Assembly: GCA_024276815.1 (NCBI GenBank)
Contig: JAJRWM010000042.1
Span: 1-12,376, forward strand
Direction: 5' to 3'
Origin: a bacterium
Lineage (GTDB): Bacteria > JACRDZ01 > JAJRWM01
DNA: 12,376 nt
Shown here in pieces: positions 1-6,553 of this stretch (its first letter is position 1; the number at the start of each line of letters is the position of its first letter). Below the pieces are notes generated by a model. It saw only the letters and a program-made list of their open reading frames with translations, was not told the DNA's origin and ran no database searches. Made by a program: the position numbers and the translations under genes.

Positions 1-21
1 TATATTTTTTGGAGGGGGCGT

Positions 22-58
22 GGGGGAACTCTTTTTTGGAATAAAAAAAGGTGCCCCC
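22..58. repeat. Inverted repeat downstream of rimI, possible weak transcription end
   Basis: Just beyond the rimI stop codon there is a two-part inverted repeat: GGGGG (22-26) with CCCCC (54-58) outside, and CTTTTTT (31-37) with AAAAAAG (44-50) inside. It could fold at the end of the minus-strand transcript. No U-run follows the outer stem on either strand, so it is not a canonical intrinsic terminator. No gene is visible in 1-76. Confidence 0.3.
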
Positions 59-76
59 GCTGCCTTTCATAAGCTT

Positions 77-571
77 TTAAGTTGCTATAGGTAAATGTTC
101 TAAAGGGTTCAGCCACATGATTATCGCGTCTTCTTGGGTATCGGCGTAATATTGTTTCCTGATAGCCACCCGCTGAAAATTAAGTTTGGTGTAAAGCTCG
201 ATTGCCGGTTGATTGCTTTCTCTCACCTCGAGAGTCGCGCTCCGGGCCCCGGCATCATAGGCTAACTTTAATAGCGACTTGATAAGGAGGTAGCCTCCCC
301 CCCTCCTCTTGAATGAAGGATGAATGGCGATTGAGGTCAAATGCGCTTCCTCGGCGATTAACCAGAAACCGGCGTAGCCAATCAGCCGCCCCAGATATTC
401 CAGTACCAGAAAACAGGAAAAATCATGCTCCAGCTCATTCAGGAACAAGCGTCCCGACCAGGGCGAGGTAAACGAAAGGTTCTCTATCTCAATAATTAAA
501 GGAACATCCTCTTTTTTCAAACGACGGATTACGACTTCGCCCGGCTCTATTTTTTTTTGAGGGTTGCCCAC
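77..571 (-). CDS. rimI: Ribosomal protein S18-alanine N-acetyltransferase RimI (GNAT family)
   Basis: A cytoplasmic GNAT acetyltransferase that transfers acetyl from acetyl-CoA to the N-terminal amine of ribosomal protein S18 and sometimes other proteins. With the chosen GTG start the protein has 164 residues, normal for RimI. The acetyl-CoA pyrophosphate loop is RRGGGY (89-94). The family signature LEVRESN..A..LY is present with the expected catalytic Glu115 and Tyr127, followed by the C-terminal YY(141-142)..EDAIIM block. The open frame extends upstream to 646, but that would overlap tsaB by about 100 bp. The GTG at 571 has GGCGGAG just upstream and leaves a 25-bp overlap with the tsaB end, so translation is probably coupled. 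The rimI-tsaB pairing is common in bacteria. The family call is firm; the start is inferred and the exact substrate is by homology. Confidence 0.9.
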   Translation of the reverse strand: MGNPQKKIEPGEVVIRRLKKEDVPLIIEIENLSFTSPWSGRLFLNELEHDFSCFLVLEYLGRLIGYAGFWLIAEEAHLTSIAIHPSFKRRGGGYLLIKSLLKLAYDAGARSATLEVRESNQPAIELYTKLNFQRVAIRKQYYADTQEDAIIMWLNPLEHLPIAT

Positions 572-1251
572 TTCAACTCCGCCTCGCTTTTTCGTAAATA
601 ATTGGGCTGTAAAACAAAAAGCTCGTCCTCTTCCAGCCTGAGCCATTTCTCCAGACCCAGCCGCGCGACAGTGCGGGCGCTCGGTTCGGCTAACGGCAAA
701 ATCGAAGCGGACGAGTCAAATTTATCTTTGATCATTTGAGCGTAAAGTCCGCAGCCGCTTCCCCAGAACAAGACCGGGCCGGTCACGACAAAGCTCTTGA
801 CTTCGGCCAAAAAAGACTCAGGGGAGACGACCTGGTCGGGCAGACAGCGTATCAGCTCTAACGCCTGATAGCGAAAAAGAGCCGTGAACACTTCTTTTTT
901 ACGGGCATCAATCAATGGACACAGGTACGCTCCGGCATTGGTATATCTCAGGGCCGCGGCTGCCAGCGAGGAGACGCCCACCAGGGGCTTGCCGCTGGCC
1001 TGGGCCAGGGCTTTCAGGGTGGCGACACCGATTCGCAGCCCGGTAAACGAGCCGGGACCGACACCGACGGCAAACAGATCAATATCCCGCGGCGTTAGTC
1101 CGGCGTATTGAAAAACGGTGTCTATCGTTCTCAGCAGTCGTGATTCGTGAGTCTCGTTAATATTGAGAGTCAGTTCAGCCAGCACATGATTATCCTCAAC
1201 AATAGCGGCGCTGCCGGTCATGGTCGAGGTATCGACGCCTAAAATTTTCAC
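547..1251 (-). CDS. tsaB: tRNA t6A37 threonylcarbamoyltransferase complex subunit TsaB (YeaZ)
   Basis: TsaB is the non-catalytic ASKHA-fold partner of TsaD. With TsaE it places threonylcarbamoyl on adenosine 37 of ANN-decoding tRNAs in the cytoplasm. At 234 residues the length is normal. Visible hallmarks are the N-terminal phosphate-1-like strand GVDTST (5-10), HESRLL (35-40, the position of the family's HS..L motif) and GVGPGSFTGLRIG (63-75), which forms the TsaB/TsaD interface helix. The GTG start at 1251 overlaps the stop of the upstream propeller gene by 4 bp (GTGA) and has GGAGG 7 bp upstream, so the two are translationally coupled. The 3' end overlaps rimI. tsaD, tsaE and tsaC are not in the window. 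The A9 run at its 3' end keeps the frame intact. Confidence 0.95.
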   Translation of the reverse strand: MKILGVDTSTMTGSAAIVEDNHVLAELTLNINETHESRLLRTIDTVFQYAGLTPRDIDLFAVGVGPGSFTGLRIGVATLKALAQASGKPLVGVSSLAAAALRYTNAGAYLCPLIDARKKEVFTALFRYQALELIRCLPDQVVSPESFLAEVKSFVVTGPVLFWGSGCGLYAQMIKDKFDSSASILPLAEPSARTVARLGLEKWLRLEEDELFVLQPNYLRKSEAELKWATLKKK

Positions 1252-2294
1252 TTGCCAACCTCCATAACGCTGATTCCCGGGCCATAAAATCCGGCCCAGA
1301 CACGGTTCTTCTGACTGGCCAAAGAGATGACAAAATTACCGCTCAACCCATCTTCAGCGGTAAAACTGATCCAGCCATGCCGGGGATTATAATGGCTGAC
1401 GCCGCCGCCCAGGGTGCCGATCCAGACATCATCATCCTGCACCGTAATCGCCGTGACCTCCATATTGGCCAGACCATGCTCGGTGGTATACACTGTCCAC
1501 TTTTTTTGCTGATCAACATAGTAAACCAGGCCGCCTAAATGGGTGCCGATCCAGACGCCCCCGTTTTCATCGACAGCCAGACTTTTTATTTCATTATCGC
1601 TCAGCGAATCTTTGGGCGGTCTGAAGGTCAGCCAGTTAACGCTGTTAAATTTGGCTAATCCATTATAGGTAGCGGCCCAGACCACACCGCCGGGTGCGAC
1701 CTTTAAATCCCAGATTTCATTCAGCGGCAAGCCCTCGATAACAGCGTAAGGCCGTTTCAACTGCCACTGGCCGCGAAACCAGGCGTATTCGCCCCGGACG
1801 GTATATTTATGCCATTTCTCACCGTCGAACATACCGACGCCGCCCAGTGTGCCAAACCATATCTTTTCTTCATGAACGGCGATAGCTCTGACAAAGTTAT
1901 TGGCCAGGCCATTCAGGGTATTGTAGTTGATCCATTTCTTGCCGTCAAAGAAGCTGACGCCGTCGGTAAAGGTGCCGAACCACATCCCGTCCTTGCTCTG
2001 GGCGATAGAGTGAACGACGTTACCCGCCAGACCATTTTTCCTGGTGTAGTTGGTCCAGGTCTTCCCGTCAAAGGAAACGACCCCGGCGCCCTTGGTTCCC
2101 ACCCACAGCACGTCTTTGTCATCCACGAACAAAGCGAGAGCGTGGGTTCCGGGGTAGCGGCTGTTATACTCATCAAAGGTACGCCATTTTTGCGAAGTGG
2201 GCTCAGGCTGCCGATTAATTTCCTGCGCGTTAAGGGTTATCGAGCCGCCAAAGAGCAGGCATACTACCAAGGTTACGTTAATTATCTTCTTCAT
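1248..2294 (-). CDS. Secreted two-component-regulator propeller (beta-propeller) protein
   Basis: A 348-residue exported protein. The N-terminus is a Sec signal peptide: Lys-Lys, a hydrophobic core at about 5-20, and probable cleavage near LNA/Q (23-24). The rest is seven repeats with the W-[VFIA]-[GA]-[TF] signature (W64, W105, W146, W206, W248, W291, W333), mostly followed by FDGxxW and NGLxxNxV segments. This is the Reg_prop repeat, usually found as the sensory half of hybrid histidine kinases. Here it stands alone as one seven-bladed propeller with no kinase or membrane segment, so a periplasmic or secreted ligand- or protein-binding role is the most that can be inferred. The insert between blades 3 and 4 (about 165-195) is longer than elsewhere. 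It is the first gene of the unit leading into tsaB and rimI and has a good promoter upstream. Confidence 0.85.
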   Translation of the reverse strand: MKKIINVTLVVCLLFGGSITLNAQEINRQPEPTSQKWRTFDEYNSRYPGTHALALFVDDKDVLWVGTKGAGVVSFDGKTWTNYTRKNGLAGNVVHSIAQSKDGMWFGTFTDGVSFFDGKKWINYNTLNGLANNFVRAIAVHEEKIWFGTLGGVGMFDGEKWHKYTVRGEYAWFRGQWQLKRPYAVIEGLPLNEIWDLKVAPGGVVWAATYNGLAKFNSVNWLTFRPPKDSLSDNEIKSLAVDENGGVWIGTHLGGLVYYVDQQKKWTVYTTEHGLANMEVTAITVQDDDVWIGTLGGGVSHYNPRHGWISFTAEDGLSGNFVISLASQKNRVWAGFYGPGISVMEVGK

Positions 2295-2326
2295 AGGGAC
2301 TTGTCCTGTCTTGAGAAGATTAGTTA

Positions 2327-2356
2327 ATTATAAACTATGGTGTGTATAATTCACAA
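2327..2356 (-). promoter_or_regulatory. Sigma70-type promoter for the propeller-tsaB-rimI unit
   Basis: On the minus strand, -35 TTGTGA (2351-2356) and -10 TATAAT (2327-2332) are separated by 18 bp. The -10 is a perfect consensus. The inferred transcription start lies about 25 bp upstream of the ATG at 2294. It diverges from the promoter at 2441-2469. Confidence 0.65.
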
Positions 2357-2372
2357 CCGCTAAAGGAGTTTT

Positions 2373-2398
2373 GCCCATCTCCGCCGGAACAGGTGGGC
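2373..2398. repeat. Hairpin between the two divergent promoters
   Basis: GCCCATCT (2373-2380) and AGGTGGGC (2391-2398) form an 8-bp stem with one G-T pair and a 10-nt loop. It sits in the 210-bp divergent intergenic region and lacks a T-run on either side, so it is not a terminator. An operator or chance hairpin are both possible. Confidence 0.25.
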
Positions 2399-2440
2399 TG
2401 AACTGTTAGCTTGGATAATTGTTAAACATCTTGAAAATGG

Positions 2441-2469
2441 TTGACGATGTATTTTATTATGCGTATATA
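2441..2469 (+). promoter_or_regulatory. Sigma70-type promoter for the PhnD-like gene
   Basis: TTGACG (2441-2446), a 17-bp spacer, then TATATA (2464-2469). The start codon at 2505 follows about 30 nt after the predicted transcription start and has a strong Shine-Dalgarno, GAGGAGGAG (2491-2499). Confidence 0.75.
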
Positions 2470-2504
2470 AAACATCAGTCAATAAAAGAAGAGGAGGAGA
2501 CAGT

Positions 2505-3310
2505 ATGAGATTTTTTCGGAATGCCTTAGTCGCGTCATTGATGTATGTTTTTATTTTTAGCGGTATCCCTGTTTTTGCCGAGTCTGTTACCTGTTGGTTC
2601 CCGCCCGGCTGGGCTAACAAAAAAGATCAGGCCCGGCTGATTACCAATACCTTAAGCAAAAAGACCGGCTTGTTCATTAAACCCAAGATTGCCAAGACTT
2701 ACCCCTTTATCGTGGCGTCCTTTACCGGCAAAGAAGAAGCCTTGGTCTATGTTGGTTCCTTTGTCCAGGCAATCATCAAAGCCCGGGGTATTGGTGTCCC
2801 CCTGGTCCAGGCAGACAATGGCAAAAAAAGTACGGCGCCTGGATGATCCTGCCTGCTGACGCTGATCCTGAGGAGATTCTTAAAAATCAGCCTGAAAAAA
2901 TAGCCTACGCTATGGGGGCCAGTTCCGGAGAGTCCGGCGCCAAGGCCGCGACTAAGGGAGCTGCTAAAATTCGCACCGCGAACCATGGCGCAACCGTTAA
3001 AGCCATACTGGAAGGCAAGGCCGCAGCCGGTTTTGTTAAAAGCTGGTGGTGGCGGGCTAATAAAGATAAGTATCCGACCCTCAAGGCATACCAGTTGCCT
3101 GGTATATCTGACGAAAAAAATCCTGATAACGTATTGACAGCGTCTAATGGCCTTTCCGCTGAGGTTCGTGACAAGATCAAGCAGGCGGCGATTGAGTCCG
3201 CTGACGCTTTTGGCGTTGAGAAAATGGTCGAGTTCAATTCTGATGACGTTAATTTCTCTCTGGGGTTGATGAAAAAGGGGCAAATTGATCCCAAGACCTA
3301 TTCCTGGTAG
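2505..3310 (+). CDS. PhnD-like periplasmic substrate-binding protein, interrupted by a -1 frame change
   Basis: Two consecutive reading frames (2505-2846 and 2843-3310) together make one 268-residue protein if one base is restored, or a -1 slip occurs, at the A7 run 2823-2829. The join reads ..DNGKKK-YGAWMILP... The N-terminus is a Sec signal peptide cut near VFA/ES (about 25-26). The mature part resembles the phosphate/phosphite/phosphonate (PhnD) binding-protein family: a KIAYAMGASSGESG ligand-loop-like segment, HGATVKAILEGKAAAG (the family's 'H..av..G..dag' helix) and a C-terminal NVLTASNGLSAEVRDKIK segment. No permease or ATPase gene is adjacent. It has its own strong promoter and terminator, so it is an orphan monocistronic binding protein with unknown ligand. 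The intact downstream frame argues for recent damage, a homopolymer read error or recoding rather than an old pseudogene. Confidence 0.75.
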
Positions 3311-3325
3311 CAGAGCAACTTTTTG

Positions 3326-3363
3326 AAAAAGGGGGGAGATACTTATCTTCCCCCCTTTTTTTT
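3326..3363 (+). terminator. Strong intrinsic terminator, probably bidirectional
   Basis: AAAAAGGGGGG (3326-3336) pairs with CCCCCCTTTTT (3350-3360). AGATA/TATCT extends the stem through a one-base bulge to a 2-nt loop, and a run of T follows. It lies 16 bp after the PhnD-like stop codon. The A-run on the other side gives a U-run for minus-strand transcription too, so it may also end the convergent ccm operon. Confidence 0.9.
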
Positions 3364-3409
3364 GTTTATCGGACAAGGTGGCAGGAAGAAGGGTCTGTTT
3401 TTTATTATG

Positions 3410-3440
3410 CCGCCAGATACCTCGCTAGCTAAGCTGGCGG
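3410..3440. repeat. 7-bp inverted repeat downstream of the ccm operon
   Basis: CCGCCAG (3410-3416) and CTGGCGG (3434-3440) flank a 17-nt loop that itself contains the palindrome GCTAGC (3424-3429). It lies just after the last ccm-operon gene on the minus strand. No U-run follows in that direction, so it may be a 3'-end stabilising hairpin, with the real terminator at 3326-3363. Confidence 0.4.
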
Positions 3441-3456
3441 GGTCATTGATTTTGTC

Positions 3457-4017
3457 TCAGTTGTCGGTCTGGCCGGCTTTAATTTGGTTGATCTCTTTGT
3501 TGATCATCTCTGATATCCGGGGACTGGGATTCTTCGCCAGGATTTTTTCAAAAACCTCCATAGCGGCCCGGTTATCATTTTTGTCGTCGCGATAGATAAT
3601 GCCCATGTGGTAAAGGGAATTAAGGTCATCGGGATCAATTTTCAACGCGGCCCGGTATTTTTCAATAGCCAGGTCATACTGTCCGGTCCTTTGATAAACC
3701 ACGCCGAGATCGCTCTGCACATGAACGCTCATCGGCTGAAGCTGTTCCGCCCTTTTCAGCAGGCTCATCGCTTCAAACAATTGGTTGCCCTCAACGTATG
3801 AGTCCACGATGACCATCAGCGCCTGAAAATCCTCGGGGTTCTCAGCGAGCTTTTCCTGAGCCATGGCGATCTTCTCTGCAAGGGGAATATTACGGGAAGA
3901 CATGGTCGCCAAATCCTCGCGCGTCATGGTCGCCGTCAGGTTAATTATGGCTAACACAACAATCCCCCCAAGCATTAACCAGGAAAAAAATATGATTACC
4001 TTCTCTTTTCTGTTCAT
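3457..4017 (-). CDS. Membrane-anchored TPR protein, CcmI/CycH C-terminal-like apocytochrome chaperone
   Basis: A 186-residue protein with one N-terminal membrane segment (about 7-28) preceded by a basic cytoplasmic tip (RKEK), then about three tetratricopeptide repeats (roughly 62-95, 97-129 and 131-164) and a short polar tail. In System I, the TPR part of CcmI/CycH (fused to CcmH in E. coli) holds the apocytochrome C-terminus in the periplasm for the CcmF/CcmH ligase. Its place as the last gene of the ccm operon suggests the same role here, but TPR proteins are poorly specific and this is inferred from context. ATG 4017 is preferred because GGAG lies 6 nt upstream. An in-frame GTG at 4029, 6 bp after the ccmD stop and with AGGA upstream, is a real alternative. 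Confidence 0.75.
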   Translation of the reverse strand: MNRKEKVIIFFSWLMLGGIVVLAIINLTATMTREDLATMSSRNIPLAEKIAMAQEKLAENPEDFQALMVIVDSYVEGNQLFEAMSLLKRAEQLQPMSVHVQSDLGVVYQRTGQYDLAIEKYRAALKIDPDDLNSLYHMGIIYRDDKNDNRAAMEVFEKILAKNPSPRISEMINKEINQIKAGQTDN

Positions 4018-4035
4018 TACCTTCTCCACGACGTC

Positions 4036-4179
4036 CTACCCCTTTTTCTTTAAAAGTTCTTCCAGCATCTCAAGCTTTTGTCCCAGCTTTTTCTGCCGCC
4101 CTGAAATAAAGAGCAGGTACAAAAACAAACCGCTCCAAATAAAAAGATAAGCCGCGACTAAAAAATTCAGGTTTTTCAT
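4036..4179 (-). CDS. ccmD: Haem exporter protein CcmD
   Basis: A 47-residue protein that is easily missed because of its size. It begins MKNLNFLVAAYLFIW, has one membrane segment (about 6-25), then RQKK and an amphipathic LxxKLEMLEELLKKKG tail. This is the topology and size of CcmD: one N-terminal helix with a charged coiled tail. CcmD is needed to release holo-CcmE from the CcmABC complex. It starts 1 bp after the ccmC stop, with GGAG 7 nt upstream, and ends 18 bp before the TPR gene's ATG. Position directly after ccmC is the standard ccmABCD order, which supports the call even though CcmD sequences are weakly conserved. Confidence 0.85.
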   Translation of the reverse strand: MKNLNFLVAAYLFIWSGLFLYLLFISGRQKKLGQKLEMLEELLKKKG

Positions 4180-4180
4180 C

Positions 4181-4843
4181 TCATTTCTCCATTATCCGGT
4201 TTTCTAAATGTTTAATTTTCTCCAGTAAAAACCCCCCGCTGGTTCGTATCCGAAACAGCGCAAACCAGAGAGAAAAAAAAGCGAACATCGCCAGCAACAG
4301 CGCTAATTTCATCGAAGGCTCCATGGCGATGGAATTTGATTTTACCACGACCGGGTGTATCGACCGCCACAGCCGCGCGGACATGAACACGATGGGAACG
4401 TCAACAAAACCGATAATGGCCATCACCGCGCAGAAAGTCGCCCGCTTGCTCTCTTGCTCGATAGACATGCGTAAGATTAAATAGGCGGCGTAAATGAGCC
4501 AGAGGATCAAGGACGTCGTTAACCGCGGGTCCCAGGTCCACCAGGTGTTCCAGATCGGCCGCGCCCAGAGAGAGCCGGTGATTAACACCAGAGTGGTCAG
4601 GACCACACCGATCTCAACGCTGCCGGCGCTGTAAATATCCCACTTGCTCTCCTTCTTGACTAAATAAAGCAGGCCGCAGACAAAAGCGACCAGGTAGGAG
4701 AAAAACGCCGTGAAGGCCAAAGGGAGGTGAAAGTAAAATATCTTCTGGACAATCCCCATCACGCTCTCAACCGGAGCGTAGAAAAAGACCAGGTAAATCG
4801 CCGCCAGAAAAAGTCCCGCGCTGATAATTATCAGCTTACGCAT
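4181..4843 (-). CDS. ccmC: Haem exporter / haem-handling protein CcmC
   Basis: CcmC is an inner-membrane protein of about six helices that presents haem to CcmE for covalent attachment. This one has 220 residues. The periplasmic tryptophan-rich WWD domain is clear: TWWTWDPRLT, with WWTWDP at 101-106. The two axial haem histidines expected in flanking loops are visible as His39 (YFHLP) and His163 (SIHP). It follows ccmB by 3 bp, with a strong AAGGAGGG Shine-Dalgarno that overlaps the ccmB end. ccmD follows 1 bp later. Confidence 0.95.
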   Translation of the reverse strand: MRKLIIISAGLFLAAIYLVFFYAPVESVMGIVQKIFYFHLPLAFTAFFSYLVAFVCGLLYLVKKESKWDIYSAGSVEIGVVLTTLVLITGSLWARPIWNTWWTWDPRLTTSLILWLIYAAYLILRMSIEQESKRATFCAVMAIIGFVDVPIVFMSARLWRSIHPVVVKSNSIAMEPSMKLALLLAMFAFFSLWFALFRIRTSGGFLLEKIKHLENRIMEK

Positions 4844-4846
4844 AGC

Positions 4847-5518
4847 TCATCCCTCCTTTATCACGTGTTCAAAAAGCAGATAACTGCTGCCAAAGAAAAT
4901 AAGATCAAAAGCTCCCGTCAGGTACAGCCACTGGGAATACTTCGCCACCCCGGCCCCCCCCAGCAGTTCCGTTGTCGATTTAACGGTCGCGGCAATCAGC
5001 GGTATCAGCACCGGGAAAAGAAGGATGGGAAGCATCATATCGTTCTTCTTGATTCCTGAACTCATCGCCGAAACCAGAGTGCCGACTGAAGAAAATCCCA
5101 GGTTCAGGAGCATGACAATAACGATAAGCATGGGCAGACGCCCTGAAATCTCATTATTGTACAGAATAAAAAACAGGGGAATCAGGATGACTTCGGCTAT
5201 GATCATAAAAATCAAATTTACCGCCATTTTTGCCAGGAAGATGGACTCCGGTTCAATCGGGGACAACAACAGGCCGTCGATACAGCGATTCTCGTTTTCG
5301 TGAGCAAAAATCCTGTCCAGTCCAAGAACGGCGGAAAAAATAATCGCCAGCCAGAGGATGCCGCCTGAGACCGAAGAGGCGACCTTACTGCCAATGCCGG
5401 TGGCAATATTCAGGATTACCAGCACCAGGAAACCAAAGAAAAGCATCGACATCAAGGCCTCCTTCTTCCTGAATTCGATCATCAGGTCTTTTTTTATGAT
5501 AAACCAGGCCTGTTTCAT
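4847..5518 (-). CDS. ccmB: Haem exporter permease CcmB
   Basis: The membrane subunit of the CcmAB ABC complex, which uses ATP to release haem-loaded CcmE from CcmC. It has 223 residues, with about six hydrophobic segments after an N-terminal cytoplasmic stretch (KKDLMIEFRKKEAL) typical of CcmB. The family-typical region FAHENENRCIDGLLLSP follows the second membrane segment. The ATG overlaps the ccmA stop by 4 bp (ATGA). The bases before it read CCTCC, the opposite of a Shine-Dalgarno, so initiation very probably depends on coupling to ccmA translation. Confidence 0.95.
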   Translation of the reverse strand: MKQAWFIIKKDLMIEFRKKEALMSMLFFGFLVLVILNIATGIGSKVASSVSGGILWLAIIFSAVLGLDRIFAHENENRCIDGLLLSPIEPESIFLAKMAVNLIFMIIAEVILIPLFFILYNNEISGRLPMLIVIVMLLNLGFSSVGTLVSAMSSGIKKNDMMLPILLFPVLIPLIAATVKSTTELLGGAGVAKYSQWLYLTGAFDLIFFGSSYLLFEHVIKEG

Positions 5519-6237
5519 TGGAGGTTACCGCTCACGTAGCTGAAATAGGTTTCATCAAATCGGTCGGCGTCCATCTCGTTGCGGTTCCGGAAAAAAGGCA
5601 TTTCCCCATTAACCAGAATGCCCACCTTCGTGACCTCCCGCATCCCCAGCGCCAAATTATGCGTAACCATTATGATGGTTCTTTTCTGGCTGTGAAGAAG
5701 GGCCAACTGTTTCTTTAAAAGCGTTGCCGCGTGCTGGTCAAGACCGCTGTAAGGCTCGTCAAGCAGGATCAGATACGGGTCGTTAATCAGCGCCCGGGCG
5801 ATACTAAGCCGCTGCTGCATCCCCCGGGAAAATTCCGAAACCTGGGAGTTCCGCCTCTCGTAAAGCCCCACCAGACGCAAGAGTTCCTTTATCTTTTCAG
5901 CCCGCTCCCCGATGCCGTAAAGAGCGGCGTAGAATTCCAGGTTCTCCTTTGCTGTCAGGTCATTGTAAAGAAGGGATTGGTGAGAGATAACAGCCACGGA
6001 CTTGCGGAACTCTTCCGGATGCTCTTCAAGATCGTATTCGAAAATCTTTACCCGCCCCGATGAAGGAGGAAGCAGGGTTGAGATAATCCGTAGCAGGGTG
6101 GTCTTGCCGGCGCCATTCGGACCAAAAATCGTCAGGAAATCCCCCTTGTGCAGAGTCAGATTTATTCCTTTCAAAGCGCTGAACCCATTATAGGCTTTCT
6201 TTAAATCATCAATTTTCAAAAAAACGGTTTCGCTCAC
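5515..6237 (-). CDS. ccmA: Haem exporter ATP-binding protein CcmA
   Basis: The ATPase subunit of CcmAB, on the cytoplasmic face of the inner membrane. The 240 residues contain all ABC motifs: Walker A GPNGAGKT (39-46), Q-loop Gln87, a degenerate signature FSRGM (136-140, as usual for CcmA), Walker B LILLDE (156-161) and H-loop His193. The GTG start at 6237 overlaps the upstream CcmI-like gene's stop by 4 bp (GTGA), with an AAGG-type site upstream. The C-terminus overlaps the ccmB start. Confidence 0.95.
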   Translation of the reverse strand: MSETVFLKIDDLKKAYNGFSALKGINLTLHKGDFLTIFGPNGAGKTTLLRIISTLLPPSSGRVKIFEYDLEEHPEEFRKSVAVISHQSLLYNDLTAKENLEFYAALYGIGERAEKIKELLRLVGLYERRNSQVSEFSRGMQQRLSIARALINDPYLILLDEPYSGLDQHAATLLKKQLALLHSQKRTIIMVTHNLALGMREVTKVGILVNGEMPFFRNRNEMDADRFDETYFSYVSGNLQ

Positions 6238-6551
6238 GTAATGCCTTTTTCTTCCTTTTCGTTCTCAATTTCCTCCAGCTCTTTTAAACATTCAGCCGCC
6301 TTTAAATTGTAATGTTTTTTCAGTTTTTGGTAGTCCTGCGCACTCATCTTCGCCGAGGCGTATTCAAAATCAATGTCCTTGATGGCCCTGAGCGCCCTGA
6401 CGTATGATTCTTTTCTTCTCTGTAATTTAACAGCGTATCCCTGCTCCCCGGCCGAGGTCTCCATCTGTACCGACGGCGGTCTGACAAAAGGAAGCAGGAT
6501 ATAAATAACCAGCGACAACAAAATGGCCGCGAAAACAATATTGGCAAACAC
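6234..6551 (-). CDS. Small membrane coiled-coil protein, CcmI N-terminal-like
   Basis: A 105-residue protein with one N-terminal membrane segment (about 3-22, followed by PFVRPP) and then a charged helical region, including RALRAIKDIDFEYASAK and SAQDYQKLKKHY, ending in a Glu/Lys-rich tail. This layout (one helix, then a cytoplasmic 'L..I..D...Gk.s..dY..L' block) matches the first part of CcmI/CycH, which in other bacteria continues into a TPR domain. Here the TPR part is missing and is supplied by a separate gene at 3457-4017. The GTG start at 6551 has GAGGAGGAG 5 nt upstream. It sits 2 bp after ccmH and overlaps ccmA. The family call rests on layout and position. Confidence 0.7.
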   Translation of the reverse strand: MFANIVFAAILLSLVIYILLPFVRPPSVQMETSAGEQGYAVKLQRRKESYVRALRAIKDIDFEYASAKMSAQDYQKLKKHYNLKAAECLKELEEIENEKEEKGIT

Positions 6552-6553
6552 GG

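Noticed and set aside
1809-2327. 172-codon open frame on the plus strand
   Set aside because: Shadow of the propeller repeat gene, including the reverse of its repeats and signal peptide.
2341-2355. CRP/FNR-like palindrome TGTGTATAATTCACA
   Set aside because: It is one base shorter than a CRP site (TGTGA-N6-TCACA), with one imperfect half, and is largely made of promoter elements; too weak to call an operator.
2747-3376. 209-codon open frame on the minus strand across the PhnD-like gene
   Set aside because: It begins in the terminator region and is antisense to a protein with clear family motifs; no ribosome binding site or domain.
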